Notes: generated from the letters alone by a model not told the origin. A DNA stretch of 64,000 nucleotides from Bradyrhizobium sp. SRS-191 (GCF_024586915.1 NZ_JANBVS010000010.1:1-64000); one strand, 5' to 3'. Positions 53,956 to 63,227 are shown, counted from the stretch's first letter. A program made the numbers and translations.

Positions 53956-56061
53956 TCATCGTTCCGACGCCTGACCACTCGTCAGCACGGCCACCGCGTC
54001 GACAGCGCGGACGCCTGCGCCTGCCGGGAGAACGAACATCGGATTGATCTCGGCCTCGACGATGCGCCCGTCGAGTGCGATGGCCATCGCGGCGAAATTG
54101 ACGATGGCGCCGGCCAGCGCCTCGACGTCGAGTTTGGCGCGGCCTCGATAGCCGTCGAGCAACGGCCAGCACCGGAGTTCCTGAATCATCTCCAGCGCGA
54201 GGTCGTGCGAGAACGAGGTCTCGGGGGACAGCAGCCGGATGACCGTGTCGTTCATGAGCTCGGCCGTGACGCCGCCCATGCCGAGCAGCAGGACCAGACC
54301 GAGCGGATCGCGGTGGCAGCCGAGGATCAGTTCCAATCCGCCGCCTTGAACCATCTCCTGCACGATGAAGGCGTCCGGCGCGCGTCCTGCTCTGGCCGTG
54401 ACGACCTCGCGCATCCGATCCAGCGCATCGCCGACGGTCGCGGCATCGAGGCCGACGGCCACGCCGCCGACATCGCTCTTGTGGGTGATCGTCGACGAGA
54501 GAATCTTCAGGACGACATTGCCGCCGAACTCTCGCGCCGCCTCACGGGCCTCGGATGCAGTCGCGACGATTGTCTCGCGCACGACGGGGATGCCGAATCT
54601 TGCGAATAGCGCTTTGGCCTTGTGCTCGTCGAGCGAACCAACCCAGTCGCGGGGAATGTCGACGGCCGGGCGCGGTTGAGGTGCTTCGAGCCGACGGAGC
54701 GGACGTCCGACGGTCCACAGGGCGTCGAGGGCAACGGTGACCGCCTCCGGCGTGCTGAAGGTCGGAACGCCCTGCGTGGTCAATCGCGACACGGCTTCCG
54801 GCGCATGCGGGCTCACATAGGCCAGCAAGGGCTTCGAACCCACGGACTTCGCTTCGCGGATGGCGTTGCTGATCAGGTCGGGATTGCGCACGCTCGTCGC
54901 CCCCACGATCACCACCAGGGCATCATAGGTGGGGCTGTCCAGCAGCGTTTCGATGCAGCCCTTCAGGATCGCCGGCTGCAGGCCTGCAAGGGTGACGTCG
55001 ATCGGATTGGTCGTGAGTGACGATGGGCCATCCGGCATGAGAGCGGCGAGTTGCGCCGCAGTTGTCGGGTCCGGGTCCGGCGCTTCGAGAGCGTTCAGGC
55101 CGAAACTGTCGACGATGAGAGTCCCTGCCCCGCCGGTCGACGTCAGGATCGCGACCCGGCGTCCCATCAAGGCCGGCTGCGTCGCCAGTGCCGCGGGGAT
55201 GGCGACGAGGTCGCCGAAGCTCTGCGCTCTGATGATGCCGAGATCGCGGAAGAAGGCATCGTAGGTCCGGTCCGTGCCGGCCATCGCGCCGGTGTGCGAG
55301 GCAGCGGCGCGCGCGCCGGCCGCCGAGCGGCCGATCTTCAAGGCCACGATCTTTTTGCCCGCCTCTCGCACCCGGCGCGCCGCGCGGCGGAACTTCTCGG
55401 GGTTACGGATCGCCTCGATGTAGAGAGCGATCACGGATGTGTCGGGGTCGTCGGCGAGGTGGTCGACGAAGTCGGCAATCTCGAGATCCGCTTCGTTGCC
55501 GGTCGCAATCAGCTTGGAGAGACCGACACCGCTCGCCGTCAGCCGCGAGAGCAAGGCGCCGAGAATTCCGCCGCTCTGGGAGACCACGCTGACGGAGCCC
55601 TTCAACAGCGTGCCGGCGGACAGCGCGCCGCTCGCCGACAACGGCACGGCATTCGAGACGTTCACGAGGCCAATCGTATTCGGTCCAAGAATGCGCATGC
55701 CGCCGGCCGCGGCAAGAAGCTGCTGCTGGCGTTCGCGTCCGTCTTCTCCGCTCTCGCCGAATCCGCCGGCCAGGACGATCGCGTATCTTGTCTCCTTGGC
55801 CGCCAGTTCGCGCACCGCATCGACCGCGTGAGCCGAACCCAGCAGGACCATCGCAACATCAGGCGAAGCCGGCAGAGCCTCGATGCTCTGGTAGCACCGA
55901 AGACCGTCGATCTCGGCCACGCGCGGGTTGACCGGGAAGATCTCACCTTCGTACTTCTGTTCTCGCAAGAACCGGATCGGCAGACCGGACGTCTTGGCCG
56001 CGTCGGCGGAGGCGCCGACGATGGCGATGCTGCGTGGATTGAACAAGGCGTCGAGGGACAT
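53956..56061 (-). CDS. Acyl-CoA synthetase, ADP (NDP)-forming
   Basis: 701 residues. Family members interconvert acyl-CoA + ADP + phosphate with acid + ATP + CoA through a phosphohistidine. Order seen: CoA-binding Rossmann domain (about 1-130, SIAIVGAS), two succinyl-CoA-ligase-like domains (about 140-460; the phosphorylated His is probably that of SHTGAMAGTD near 260), and a C-terminal ATP-grasp domain (about 480-690; VVLKILSSTITHKSDVGGV, ending EAEINPMFV). Both subunit types are fused in one chain, as in ACD-like bacterial proteins. It follows the crotonase gene by 12 bp and is probably the last gene of a three-gene operon. The acid is not predictable. Confidence 0.93.
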   Translation of the reverse strand: MSLDALFNPRSIAIVGASADAAKTSGLPIRFLREQKYEGEIFPVNPRVAEIDGLRCYQSIEALPASPDVAMVLLGSAHAVDAVRELAAKETRYAIVLAGGFGESGEDGRERQQQLLAAAGGMRILGPNTIGLVNVSNAVPLSASGALSAGTLLKGSVSVVSQSGGILGALLSRLTASGVGLSKLIATGNEADLEIADFVDHLADDPDTSVIALYIEAIRNPEKFRRAARRVREAGKKIVALKIGRSAAGARAAASHTGAMAGTDRTYDAFFRDLGIIRAQSFGDLVAIPAALATQPALMGRRVAILTSTGGAGTLIVDSFGLNALEAPDPDPTTAAQLAALMPDGPSSLTTNPIDVTLAGLQPAILKGCIETLLDSPTYDALVVIVGATSVRNPDLISNAIREAKSVGSKPLLAYVSPHAPEAVSRLTTQGVPTFSTPEAVTVALDALWTVGRPLRRLEAPQPRPAVDIPRDWVGSLDEHKAKALFARFGIPVVRETIVATASEAREAAREFGGNVVLKILSSTITHKSDVGGVAVGLDAATVGDALDRMREVVTARAGRAPDAFIVQEMVQGGGLELILGCHRDPLGLVLLLGMGGVTAELMNDTVIRLLSPETSFSHDLALEMIQELRCWPLLDGYRGRAKLDVEALAGAIVNFAAMAIALDGRIVEAEINPMFVLPAGAGVRAVDAVAVLTSGQASER

Positions 56062-56073
56062 CGGCAGTGCTCG

Positions 56074-56859
56074 TCAGTTGCTCGACTTGGCGAGGAAGGC
56101 GAGGACCGCATCGCGATGCTCGGTGCTGGTGTAGCAGATGCCCTGCGCCTGGCTTCCGCTCGCAAAGATGTTGTTGGCGTCGGTCTCGAACGACCGGTTG
56201 AGTATGGCCTTGCCGAGCGCGAGCGCGGTGCTCGAACCGGCGGAGAGTTCGCGCGCCCAGGCTTGCGCATCCCCGAGTAGCGTCTCGGCCGAACTCGTGC
56301 GATCGACGATGCCGATCTTGACGGCCTCGTCAGCACCGACCTGCCGACCGGTGAAGATCAGTTCCTTCGCTTTCGCGAGCCCGACGCGCCGCGGCAGGAA
56401 ATACATGCCGCCGCCGTCCGGAATGAGACCGCGCAGGATGTAGGACCACACGAATTTCGCATGGGGACTCGCGATGATGAAGTCGCAAGCCATCGCCGTA
56501 TCAGCGCCAAGGCCCGCGGCCGCGCCGTTGACGGCGGCGATGGTTGGCTTGGGCATGGTGTGGAGCAGCATCTGCGTCCGATGCACCCGTTGCTGACGCG
56601 CCCAGCCGTTGAACCCGACCTCGCCGGCCGGCGCCTCCATGCGTCGCTTCATGCCGGCAACGTCGCCGCCGGCACAGAACCCCTTGCCTGCCCCCGTGAG
56701 CACGAGCGCGCGAACCGATTTGTCCGCGGCGATGTCCTCGAGCACCTCGATCAGCAACGATCGCATCTCGTCGCTCATGGCATTGCGCTTCTCGGGGCGG
56801 TTCAGCGTCACGGTTGCAATGCCGTCGCTGACGGTCTTCAGAACGATATCCGTGCCCAT
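56074..56859 (-). CDS. Enoyl-CoA hydratase/isomerase (crotonase) family protein
   Basis: 261 residues, normal size. Oxyanion-hole segments are GKGFCAGGDVAGMK (near 60) and NGAAAGLGADTAMACD (near 110). At the second catalytic position the sequence is GLIPDGGGMYFLPR, with Asp rather than the Glu of true enoyl-CoA hydratases; this is seen in isomerase-like and PaaG/PaaB-like members. Five bases separate it from the binding-protein gene upstream and 12 from the ligase downstream. Role: one step in CoA-dependent degradation of the acid taken up by the transporter, inferred from context. Confidence 0.92.
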   Translation of the reverse strand: MGTDIVLKTVSDGIATVTLNRPEKRNAMSDEMRSLLIEVLEDIAADKSVRALVLTGAGKGFCAGGDVAGMKRRMEAPAGEVGFNGWARQQRVHRTQMLLHTMPKPTIAAVNGAAAGLGADTAMACDFIIASPHAKFVWSYILRGLIPDGGGMYFLPRRVGLAKAKELIFTGRQVGADEAVKIGIVDRTSSAETLLGDAQAWARELSAGSSTALALGKAILNRSFETDANNIFASGSQAQGICYTSTEHRDAVLAFLAKSSN

Positions 56860-56864
56860 GGTGC

Positions 56865-57848
56865 CTATTCCGGTTTGATCTTGTTTTCAGTCACGACCTT
56901 GCGCCAGCGTTCAGTATCCGCCTTGACGTAGGCGTCGAGCTCTTCAGGCGTGCCGACCCGCAGCAGCAGGCCTTCGTCCTGCGCCCGCTTGATAAACTCC
57001 GGATCCTGCGCGGCGAACTTGACGGCCTCGAGCAGCTTGTCGATCACGGGCTTCGGCGTCTTCGCGGGCACATACAGCCCGTACCAGCTGTCGAACACAT
57101 AGCCGGGCACGGTCTCCTCGACACTGGGAACGCCCGGCACCTGGGTCTGCCCCTTGGCGCCCGTGACGGCGATCGGCCGCAGGCTCTTGCTCGCGATGAA
57201 CCCGGACACGGCGGCGCTGCTCGCAAACATCATGTCGACCTGGCCGCCGAGGACGTCCGTCAATGCGGGGCCCGCGCCCTTGTAGGGGATGTGGGTCAGC
57301 TCGATATGAGCAAGATTGTTCAGAAGCTCGCCCGCCAGATGCGCCGAGGTCCCGATGCCCTGCGAGGCGTAGGTGTACTTCCCGGGATTTGCCTTGGCTG
57401 CCTTGATGACGTCTTCGACGGTCTTGAACGGACTCTCCGGCTTGACGACCAGGATGTTCTGATAGGTGCCGATGAGCGTGACCGGGGCGAACGCCTTGTC
57501 CGTATCATAGGGCAGCTTGGCGTGAAGACTCGGATTGACCGAATGGGCGAGCGTCGCAATCAGGAGCGTGTATCCATCCGGCTGGCTCCGGGCGACGGCA
57601 TCCGAGCCGATGATGGTGCCCGCGCCGGCCTTGTTCTCCACGACGAGCGATTGCCCGAGCTTCGCGGCCATCGGCTTCGCAAGGGTTCGCGCGATCAGAT
57701 CCGTCCCGCCGCCTGGCGAGAAGGGAACGACGAACTTGATCGGCCGATCGGGATACTCGGCGCGAACAGTTCCCGGGATTGCGCCGGCGATGGCCAGTCC
57801 CAGGCTCGCCAGCATCAAGACTCTTCGTCCTACGCGATGATCCGCCAT
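56865..57848 (-). CDS. Bug-family (tripartite tricarboxylate transporter) solute-binding protein
   Basis: 327 residues from ATG 57848, with GGAGG 9 nt upstream; the frame is open to 57944 but that part is not protein-like and contains the IclR-type operator. A signal peptide is clear (RRVLMLASLGLAIAGAIPGTVRA). Family motifs follow: YPDRPIKFVVPFSPGGGTD, VVENKAGAGTIIGSDAVA, PDGYTLL and the Gly-Gly-rich AGPALTDVLGGQVDMMF. Binds a carboxylate in the periplasm for the TctAB membrane pair, which is encoded divergently nearby. First gene of the binding protein-crotonase-ligase operon. Confidence 0.93.
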   Translation of the reverse strand: MADHRVGRRVLMLASLGLAIAGAIPGTVRAEYPDRPIKFVVPFSPGGGTDLIARTLAKPMAAKLGQSLVVENKAGAGTIIGSDAVARSQPDGYTLLIATLAHSVNPSLHAKLPYDTDKAFAPVTLIGTYQNILVVKPESPFKTVEDVIKAAKANPGKYTYASQGIGTSAHLAGELLNNLAHIELTHIPYKGAGPALTDVLGGQVDMMFASSAAVSGFIASKSLRPIAVTGAKGQTQVPGVPSVEETVPGYVFDSWYGLYVPAKTPKPVIDKLLEAVKFAAQDPEFIKRAQDEGLLLRVGTPEELDAYVKADTERWRKVVTENKIKPE

Positions 57849-57938
57849 TGCAGGTTTCCTCCATCGTATCCGGCGTAGGCCGCCGGACTTGTTGCGGAGG
57901 AGACTACGATGCGACGGCGCGTCCGGGACGCCCCCCAA

Positions 57939-57953
57939 TTCCACCTGCTGGAA
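57939..57953. promoter_or_regulatory. TTCCA-N5-TGGAA, candidate IclR operator 1
   Basis: Perfect 5-5-5 dyad (TTCCA CCTGC TGGAA), 91 bp upstream of the binding-protein ATG. The same motif occurs at 58771 and 62023. Confidence 0.6.
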
Positions 57954-57975
57954 CTACGCTGCATCGGCCGCGCGC

Positions 57976-58776
57976 TCAACTCAACTCGGAGACCGCTGCA
58001 TGCTCGAGCCGATTGAGACAGCGGCGCTTCAGATCGAGCAGCCAGGGCGCCAGCCGGTGCGCGGCCTCTTCGAGCGGCTCGACGCTCCCAATGCTCATGT
58101 TCATGAGATGCGGCTCGCCAGCGCCGAAAGGCAGTGTCGTCGCAACGGCCACGACTCCTGGCTGCCATCCGACCGCGCAATAGCCGAGCCTGTCCAGCTC
58201 AGCGAAGGATCGCTCGACCTCGCGAATCAGCCGCTTGTAGGTTTTCGGGCGCCGCTTTGCGATGGCCGCATATTCGCGCTCTCGCGCGGAGGGCTCGAGC
58301 GCCCATAGATAGGCGCGCCCGAGCGACGTCAGTTCGACTGGGATGCGCTGGCCCGACACCACGGTCCGATGGGTCAATCGCGGGTGATAGCGGAATGACT
58401 CGAGGTAGACCATCATGTCCTGGTCCGCCGCAGCCAGCCCGACATTGACGCGACGCCGCGAGGCTTCGGCCCGCATCAAGGGGGCGACGACGGACAGCAT
58501 CGGCGAACTGAGACGCATCGCGTGCGCCAGGCTGAGGACCGCCGGCGCCAACCTGTAGACCCGGCGTCGCGGATCCCTCTGCAGCAGCCCCCCGCTCACC
58601 AGCGTCTGCGTCAGCCGGCTGACCGTCGCCTTGGCGAGCCCGGTGCGTTCCGCGATTTCGGCATTGCCGAGATCAGCGACCCCAGGCTTGAACGCCCGCA
58701 AGATCGCGATGCCTCGCTCCAGCGAGCGGTTCATGCCGTCATAGCTGTGGTCTGCCGCCATCGTCTCATGTTCCAT
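57976..58776 (-). CDS. IclR family transcriptional regulator
   Basis: 266 residues from ATG 58776; ATG 58761 is an alternative. IclR proteins have an N-terminal helix-turn-helix and a C-terminal effector-binding domain, and commonly control carboxylate or aromatic catabolism. Visible: SLERGIAILRAF (about 18-29), LGNAEIAERTGLAKATVSRLTQTL (helix-turn-helix, about 36-59), GGLLQRDPRRRVYRLA (wing), then the effector domain to the end. It is upstream of the binding-protein operon on the same strand and divergent from tctBA. A candidate operator overlaps its own start codon, suggesting autoregulation. Confidence 0.93.
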   Translation of the reverse strand: MEHETMAADHSYDGMNRSLERGIAILRAFKPGVADLGNAEIAERTGLAKATVSRLTQTLVSGGLLQRDPRRRVYRLAPAVLSLAHAMRLSSPMLSVVAPLMRAEASRRRVNVGLAAADQDMMVYLESFRYHPRLTHRTVVSGQRIPVELTSLGRAYLWALEPSAREREYAAIAKRRPKTYKRLIREVERSFAELDRLGYCAVGWQPGVVAVATTLPFGAGEPHLMNMSIGSVEPLEEAAHRLAPWLLDLKRRCLNRLEHAAVSELS

Positions 58777-58785
58777 CAGGTGGAA
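58771..58785. promoter_or_regulatory. TTCCA-N5-TGGAA, candidate IclR operator 2
   Basis: TTCCA TCAGG TGGAA, overlapping the IclR ATG (58774-58776) and 169 bp upstream of tctB in the divergent spacer. Confidence 0.6.
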
Positions 58786-58953
58786 TTCGGGTGCATCTCG
58801 ACCCTAGCACGACAGCTATTCTCGATGCGAGTGGAGGAAGCTCACTACGTCTGTTCCGGCCCGGCGCCGAGCCCATCGAAGCGGGCCAGACGACCATGCG
58901 TTCCTCCTCAGGGACAAAGTGCCGATCTCAAGTGCACGCCCAGCGGAGGAAAC

Positions 58954-59379
58954 ATGACGATCAATCGAGATCTGGCGAAAGGGCTGAGCCTGATCGCCAT
59001 CGCCCTGGTCTTCGGCCTGCAGGCACGTGGCTATTCCCTGGGTACGCTGGGCCGCGCGGGACCCGGCATGTTTCCGCTGGTCGTGTCCGCCCTGCTCTTC
59101 CTCGTGGGCCTTGCGATCGTCGTGCGCACACGTCTCGTCAGCGGCGGCAGACTTGAATTCAAGGCGAGGAACATCGCCCTCGTGGCCGCCGGCCTGCTGA
59201 GCTTCGTGCTGCTTTCCGAAAATGTGAACATGCTGGTCGGCCTCGTCGTGATGGTGCTCATCACCTCCTACGCCGCCTCCGACTTCAAGCTGTCGCGCGC
59301 GCTGATGCTGAGTGCCGTCCTCGCCTCCGTCGCGCTTGCGATGAAGCTCGGCCTTGGACTGCAGCTCCCGCTCTATTGA
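58954..59379 (+). CDS. tctB: Tripartite tricarboxylate transporter small membrane subunit TctB
   Basis: 141 residues from ATG 58954, preceded by CGGAGGAAAC. The longer open frame to 58522 is antisense to IclR and not real. Four hydrophobic segments are evident (about residues 8-25, 38-56, 72-100 and 110-132), with the conserved GPGMFP after the first. TctB is the small integral-membrane partner of TctA. It is followed after 10 bp by tctA. Confidence 0.92.
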   Translation: MTINRDLAKGLSLIAIALVFGLQARGYSLGTLGRAGPGMFPLVVSALLFLVGLAIVVRTRLVSGGRLEFKARNIALVAAGLLSFVLLSENVNMLVGLVVMVLITSYAASDFKLSRALMLSAVLASVALAMKLGLGLQLPLY

Positions 59380-59389
59380 GGCGATACCG

Positions 59390-60940
59390 ATGGATATCCT
59401 GTCCAATCTCTCCTTCGGCTTCAGCCACGCGCTGACGCTCAACAATCTGCTATTCTGCGCCGCCGGCTGCACCATCGGCACGCTGGTGGGCCTGCTGCCG
59501 GGGCTCGGGCCCTTGGCGACGATCAGCCTGCTGCTGCCTCTGACCTATTCATTGCCGACCGACGGCGCACTGATCATGCTGGCCGGCATCTATTACGGCG
59601 CCCAGTATGGCGACAATGTCAGCGCCATCACGATGAGGATGCCGCACGCATCCAGCATCATCGCCTGCATCGACGGCTATGAGATGACGCTCAAGGGCAA
59701 GACCGGCCTGGCGCTGTTCACGGCGGGCATTTCCAGCTTTATCGGTGGCACGATCGCGACGATCGTGCTGGCATCGCTCGCGCCGCCCTTGAGCCAGGTG
59801 GCGCTGATGTTCGGCCCGACCGAATACTGCGCGCTGGTGCTGCTCGGCTTCCTCTGCGTCAGCCTCGTGACCACGGGAAGCGTTCTCGACGGCCTGTCGA
59901 TGTGCCTCGTCGGCGTCCTGCTCGGCCTCGTCGGCACCGACGTCAATACCGGCACACTCCGGTTCACGATGGGCCTTCCGTCGCTGTACGACGGCATCGC
60001 GCTCGTCAGCCTGTCGCTCGGCTGCTTCGGCATCGCCGAGATCACCAAGAATTTGGACAAGGATCGGCAGACCTCGCCGTTTCGTGGTGAGATCAAGCTG
60101 ATACCGAGCTGGGTCGAGTTCAAGCGCATCATCCCGAGCGCGCTCCGCGGCAGCGCCGCCGGCTCGCTCCTCGGGCTGCTGCCCGGCGGCGGTCCCGTGA
60201 TTGCTCAATTCGCCGCCTATGCCGTCGACAAGAAGTTCAGCAAATACCGCGACGAGATCGGCCAGGGCGCGATCGAGGGCGTGGCCGGACAGGCGGCAGC
60301 CGACGAAGCGGCCGCGAGAACGAGCTTCATTCCGCTGATGAGCATCGGCATTCCGGAGAATGCCGTGATGGCGCTGATGATGGCGGCCTTCATCATCAAC
60401 GGCATCAAGCCGGGGCCCACCATGATCGCCGATCATCCCGATCTGTTCTGGGGACTGGTTGCCAGCATGTGGATCGGCAATCTGTTCCTGGTCGTCCTGA
60501 ACGTTCCGCTGGTCCGCTATTGGCTGACGGTGTTCAAGATCCCTTACAGCGCCCTCTTCCCATCGATCCTGTTCTTCTGCTGCGTCGGCACCTACAGCGT
60601 CAACAACAGTCTGGACGACATCTACACCACCGCAGTCTTCGGCGTCCTCGGCTATATCTTCTTCCGGCTCAGCCTCGATCCCGCACCCTTGATGCTAGGC
60701 TTCATCCTGGGACCGATCCTGGAGGAGAATTTCCGGCGCGCGATGCTGCTTAGCCACGGCAGCTTCACGACGTTCGTCGAGCATCCGATCAGCGGCGGCA
60801 TTCTCGGAATCGTCGCGCTGATCTTCGCCTGGCAGATCGTGTCCGGGCTTGTGGCGCGGCGCCGGGCGGCCAAGGTTTCAAGCGACCAGCCACGCGGCAC
60901 GGCACCATCGGCGCCGACCGCCAGCACATATCAGGCTTGA
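59390..60940 (+). CDS. tctA: Tripartite tricarboxylate transporter large membrane subunit TctA
   Basis: 516 residues from ATG 59390, 10 bp after tctB. A polytopic membrane protein with about eleven hydrophobic segments. Family motifs are the N-terminal GLLPGLGPLATISLLLPLTY and the repeated GLLPGGGPVIAQF near 277 (the duplicated proline/glycine loops of TctA), plus the IYYGAQYGDN region. With TctB it forms the sodium- or proton-driven channel for the carboxylate delivered by a Bug protein. It ends 20 bp from the convergent dehydrogenase gene. Confidence 0.95.
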   Translation: MDILSNLSFGFSHALTLNNLLFCAAGCTIGTLVGLLPGLGPLATISLLLPLTYSLPTDGALIMLAGIYYGAQYGDNVSAITMRMPHASSIIACIDGYEMTLKGKTGLALFTAGISSFIGGTIATIVLASLAPPLSQVALMFGPTEYCALVLLGFLCVSLVTTGSVLDGLSMCLVGVLLGLVGTDVNTGTLRFTMGLPSLYDGIALVSLSLGCFGIAEITKNLDKDRQTSPFRGEIKLIPSWVEFKRIIPSALRGSAAGSLLGLLPGGGPVIAQFAAYAVDKKFSKYRDEIGQGAIEGVAGQAAADEAAARTSFIPLMSIGIPENAVMALMMAAFIINGIKPGPTMIADHPDLFWGLVASMWIGNLFLVVLNVPLVRYWLTVFKIPYSALFPSILFFCCVGTYSVNNSLDDIYTTAVFGVLGYIFFRLSLDPAPLMLGFILGPILEENFRRAMLLSHGSFTTFVEHPISGGILGIVALIFAWQIVSGLVARRRAAKVSSDQPRGTAPSAPTASTYQA

Positions 60941-60960
60941 GGATCGCACGGGTCCCGGGA

Positions 60961-61926
60961 TCAGGCGCCCAGGACCCGGATCGGCGTGCCGTCGAGCCAG
61001 GCGGCGATGTCCTCCACGGCCTGGCTGAAATAGGTCTTGTAGCTGTCGCGCGAGGCATAGCCGAGATGCGGCGTCAGCAAGGTGTTGGGCGCGGACAGGA
61101 TCGGCGCGTCCTGCGGCAACGGCTCGACATCGAACACATCGAGCGCTGCGCCCGCGATCCTGCCGTCCTTGAGCGCGGCGATCAGGGCGGCCTCGTCGAC
61201 AAGGCCGGCGCGCGACGTATTGATCAGACAGGCCGACGGCTTCATCAGCGCCAATTCCGCGGCGCCGACGATGTTACGGGTCCGCTCGCTCAAGACGACA
61301 TGCAGGCTGATGAAGTCCGCGCGCCGGAACAGCTCGTCCTTATCGACGAACGCGGCGCCTCCGGCTGCCGCATCCTGCGGAGTCAAGTTCTGGCTCCACG
61401 CGATCACATCCATGCCGAACGCCCGGCCGTATCCGGCCATCTGCGCGCCGAGCCGGCCGAGCCCGAGAATGCCGAGCGTCAAGCCCTTCACGGCATAGCC
61501 CATGCGTGTCTGCCAGCGTCCCTCGCGAAGCGCGCGGTCCTCCACCACGATATTCCGCGACAACGCCAGGAGCATTCCGAAGGCTAGCTCGGCGGTCGAG
61601 CTGCTGCCGGTCTCGGTGCCGCAGACCGGGATGCCACGCGCCGTGCACGCGGCCAAGTCGATGCCCAGATTGCGCATCCCCGCGGTCACCACCAGCTTGA
61701 GATTGGGCAGACGGGCGATCAGTGACGCCGGCAACTTGGTCCGCTCGCGGATCAGCATGATCACATCGAACGGCAGCAATCGCGCCAGGAGCGCGTCCCC
61801 CGTCACATTGTCGTTGAAGAACGTCGTCGTGGCGCGGGGCTCGAGCGAGCTCCAATCCGCGAGCGAGCGCGCGACGTCCTGAAAATCGTCGAGCACGGCA
61901 ACACGGACAGGTGAGACTGCTGGCAT
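60961..61926 (-). CDS. D-2-hydroxyacid dehydrogenase family protein
   Basis: 321 residues from ATG 61926, with GGGAGGGAG about 9 nt upstream. NAD(P)-dependent reduction of 2-oxoacids to D-2-hydroxyacids, or the reverse. The Rossmann loop is LGILGLGRLG (about residue 140). The catalytic triad is visible as Arg in INTSRAGLVDE, Glu in DVFDVEPLP and His in LTPHLGYAS. The sequence belongs to the phosphoglycerate/glyoxylate reductase-like group rather than being assignable to one substrate. A candidate IclR operator lies 97 bp upstream, linking it to the neighbouring uptake operon. Confidence 0.93.
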   Translation of the reverse strand: MPAVSPVRVAVLDDFQDVARSLADWSSLEPRATTTFFNDNVTGDALLARLLPFDVIMLIRERTKLPASLIARLPNLKLVVTAGMRNLGIDLAACTARGIPVCGTETGSSSTAELAFGMLLALSRNIVVEDRALREGRWQTRMGYAVKGLTLGILGLGRLGAQMAGYGRAFGMDVIAWSQNLTPQDAAAGGAAFVDKDELFRRADFISLHVVLSERTRNIVGAAELALMKPSACLINTSRAGLVDEAALIAALKDGRIAGAALDVFDVEPLPQDAPILSAPNTLLTPHLGYASRDSYKTYFSQAVEDIAAWLDGTPIRVLGA

Positions 61927-62022
61927 GAGATCGGCTCCCTCCCTTCGCCGGACCATGTCCGGCGAGGTTCTTCGTTCGAGAGCATACCTAGTCCGAGCAT
62001 CAACTGGACAGCATCACTCGGA

Positions 62023-62037
62023 TTCCAGTAGCTGGAA
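62023..62037. promoter_or_regulatory. TTCCA-N5-TGGAA, candidate IclR operator 3
   Basis: TTCCA GTAGC TGGAA, 97 bp upstream of the dehydrogenase ATG, almost the same distance as operator 1 from its gene. Confidence 0.6.
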
Positions 62038-62165
62038 CTGATGCCCCAACAAGGGTTGAGCTTTCGGAAGGTCATCTCCATGCGCGAAGGCCGCGGCCTT
62101 CATGATCGGCCTGCCTGCGACGAAGACAGCCGCGGTGCGACCGGCGTCTGCCGCGCGCTCGATGA

Positions 62166-63146
62166 TCAGATCTTCGGGATCTTCGCCCGCTCCACCACGC
62201 CCGACCACTTCGCGACTTCGGACTGGATCAGCTTCTTCATCTCTTCTGGAGAGCTGCCACGAACTTCGCCTCCCACCGCTGTTTCCAGGCGCTGCTTGAT
62301 GTCGGGGTTCTTCAGGATCTCGAGCGCCGCGGCGTTGAGTGCGGCGACAATCGCAGGCGGGGTGCCCTTGGGAGCGAGAAGGCCTGCCCATGTGCGCACG
62401 TCGTATCCCTTGACTCCGGCCTCCTCGACCGTCGGGACATTCGGCAAGAGCGCCGTCCGCGTCGGGGACGTCACGGCCAGCCCGCGAACGGCTCCGCTCT
62501 GAATCTGTGCCGCGAGCAGGACCGGCGTGCCGATGATGACCGGAACCTCGCCGCCAAGCAACGCAGTAATGGATTGGGAATCCCCGCGATAGGGCACGTG
62601 CACGATTTCCGTGCCGGCCATCGCATTGAGCAGCTCTCCCGCGAGATGGTGCGTGCTGCCGAAACCGACCGAGCCGAAGCTGAGCGCGCCGGGCTTCTGC
62701 TTCGCCATCGCGATCAATTCGCCGAGTGACTTGGCGGGGTGATCGTCACGCACCGCAATGACCAGCGCGTAGTAGACCAGCGTCGAGATCATGTCGAAGC
62801 TGTCGGCGGGCTGGTAGGTCAGAGTTTTGTAAGTCGCTGCCGATATGGCGTGGGCGCCCGTGACGAGGCCGAGCGTATAGCCGTCGGGCTCGGCCCTGGC
62901 GATCGCGTCCGCCGCGATGTTGCCGCCCGCTCCCGGCTTGGCCTCGACGACGACGGGTTGCCCGAGCTTCTTGGACAGCCCGTCGGCAACGATGCGCGAC
63001 AGCGTATCAGCCGCGCCGCCAGCGGCGAAGCCATGAACCAGGCGTATCGGCCGTGACGGGTAGTTGTCCGCCGATTGGGCCGGGCCGGCAGCAACGACGC
63101 TGCCAAGCAGAAATCCGGTCGCAGCCATCCGCCTCATCCACTGCAT
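62166..63146 (-). CDS. Bug-family solute-binding protein (second copy)
   Basis: 326 residues; GGGAGG 8 nt before the ATG. A signal peptide ends at about residue 25 (GPAQSA). Family features: YPSRPIRLVHGFAAGGAADTLSRI, VVEAKPGAGGNIAADAIA, EPDGYTLGLV, and HVPYRGDSQSITALLGGEVPV. It is clearly paralogous to, not a recent duplicate of, the protein at 56865-57848. It may deliver a second carboxylate to the same TctAB pair or serve an unlinked one. It is followed by the dehydrogenase gene after 239 bp. Confidence 0.93.
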   Translation of the reverse strand: MQWMRRMAATGFLLGSVVAAGPAQSADNYPSRPIRLVHGFAAGGAADTLSRIVADGLSKKLGQPVVVEAKPGAGGNIAADAIARAEPDGYTLGLVTGAHAISAATYKTLTYQPADSFDMISTLVYYALVIAVRDDHPAKSLGELIAMAKQKPGALSFGSVGFGSTHHLAGELLNAMAGTEIVHVPYRGDSQSITALLGGEVPVIIGTPVLLAAQIQSGAVRGLAVTSPTRTALLPNVPTVEEAGVKGYDVRTWAGLLAPKGTPPAIVAALNAAALEILKNPDIKQRLETAVGGEVRGSSPEEMKKLIQSEVAKWSGVVERAKIPKI

Positions 63147-63227
63147 GGATGCATCCTCCCTTTTGATACGTTGTTTGTTTCATTGGCCGCGGTCGAGGCG
63201 GCGGTCTTCGAGACGAGTGCCGGACGC

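Noticed and set aside
57849..57944. N-terminal extension of the Bug protein to 57944
   Set aside because: Would place 32 non-secretory residues before a clear signal peptide; ATG 57848 has a GGAGG site.
58522..58953. Extended TctB reading frame
   Set aside because: Antisense to the IclR gene; the true ATG 58954 has a strong ribosome site and starts the first membrane segment.
62014..62165. Minus-strand frame downstream of the second Bug gene that ends like an amidohydrolase (AAVFVAGRPIMK)
   Set aside because: Only about 50 codons, resemblance is short and generic; it could be a gene remnant but cannot be supported.
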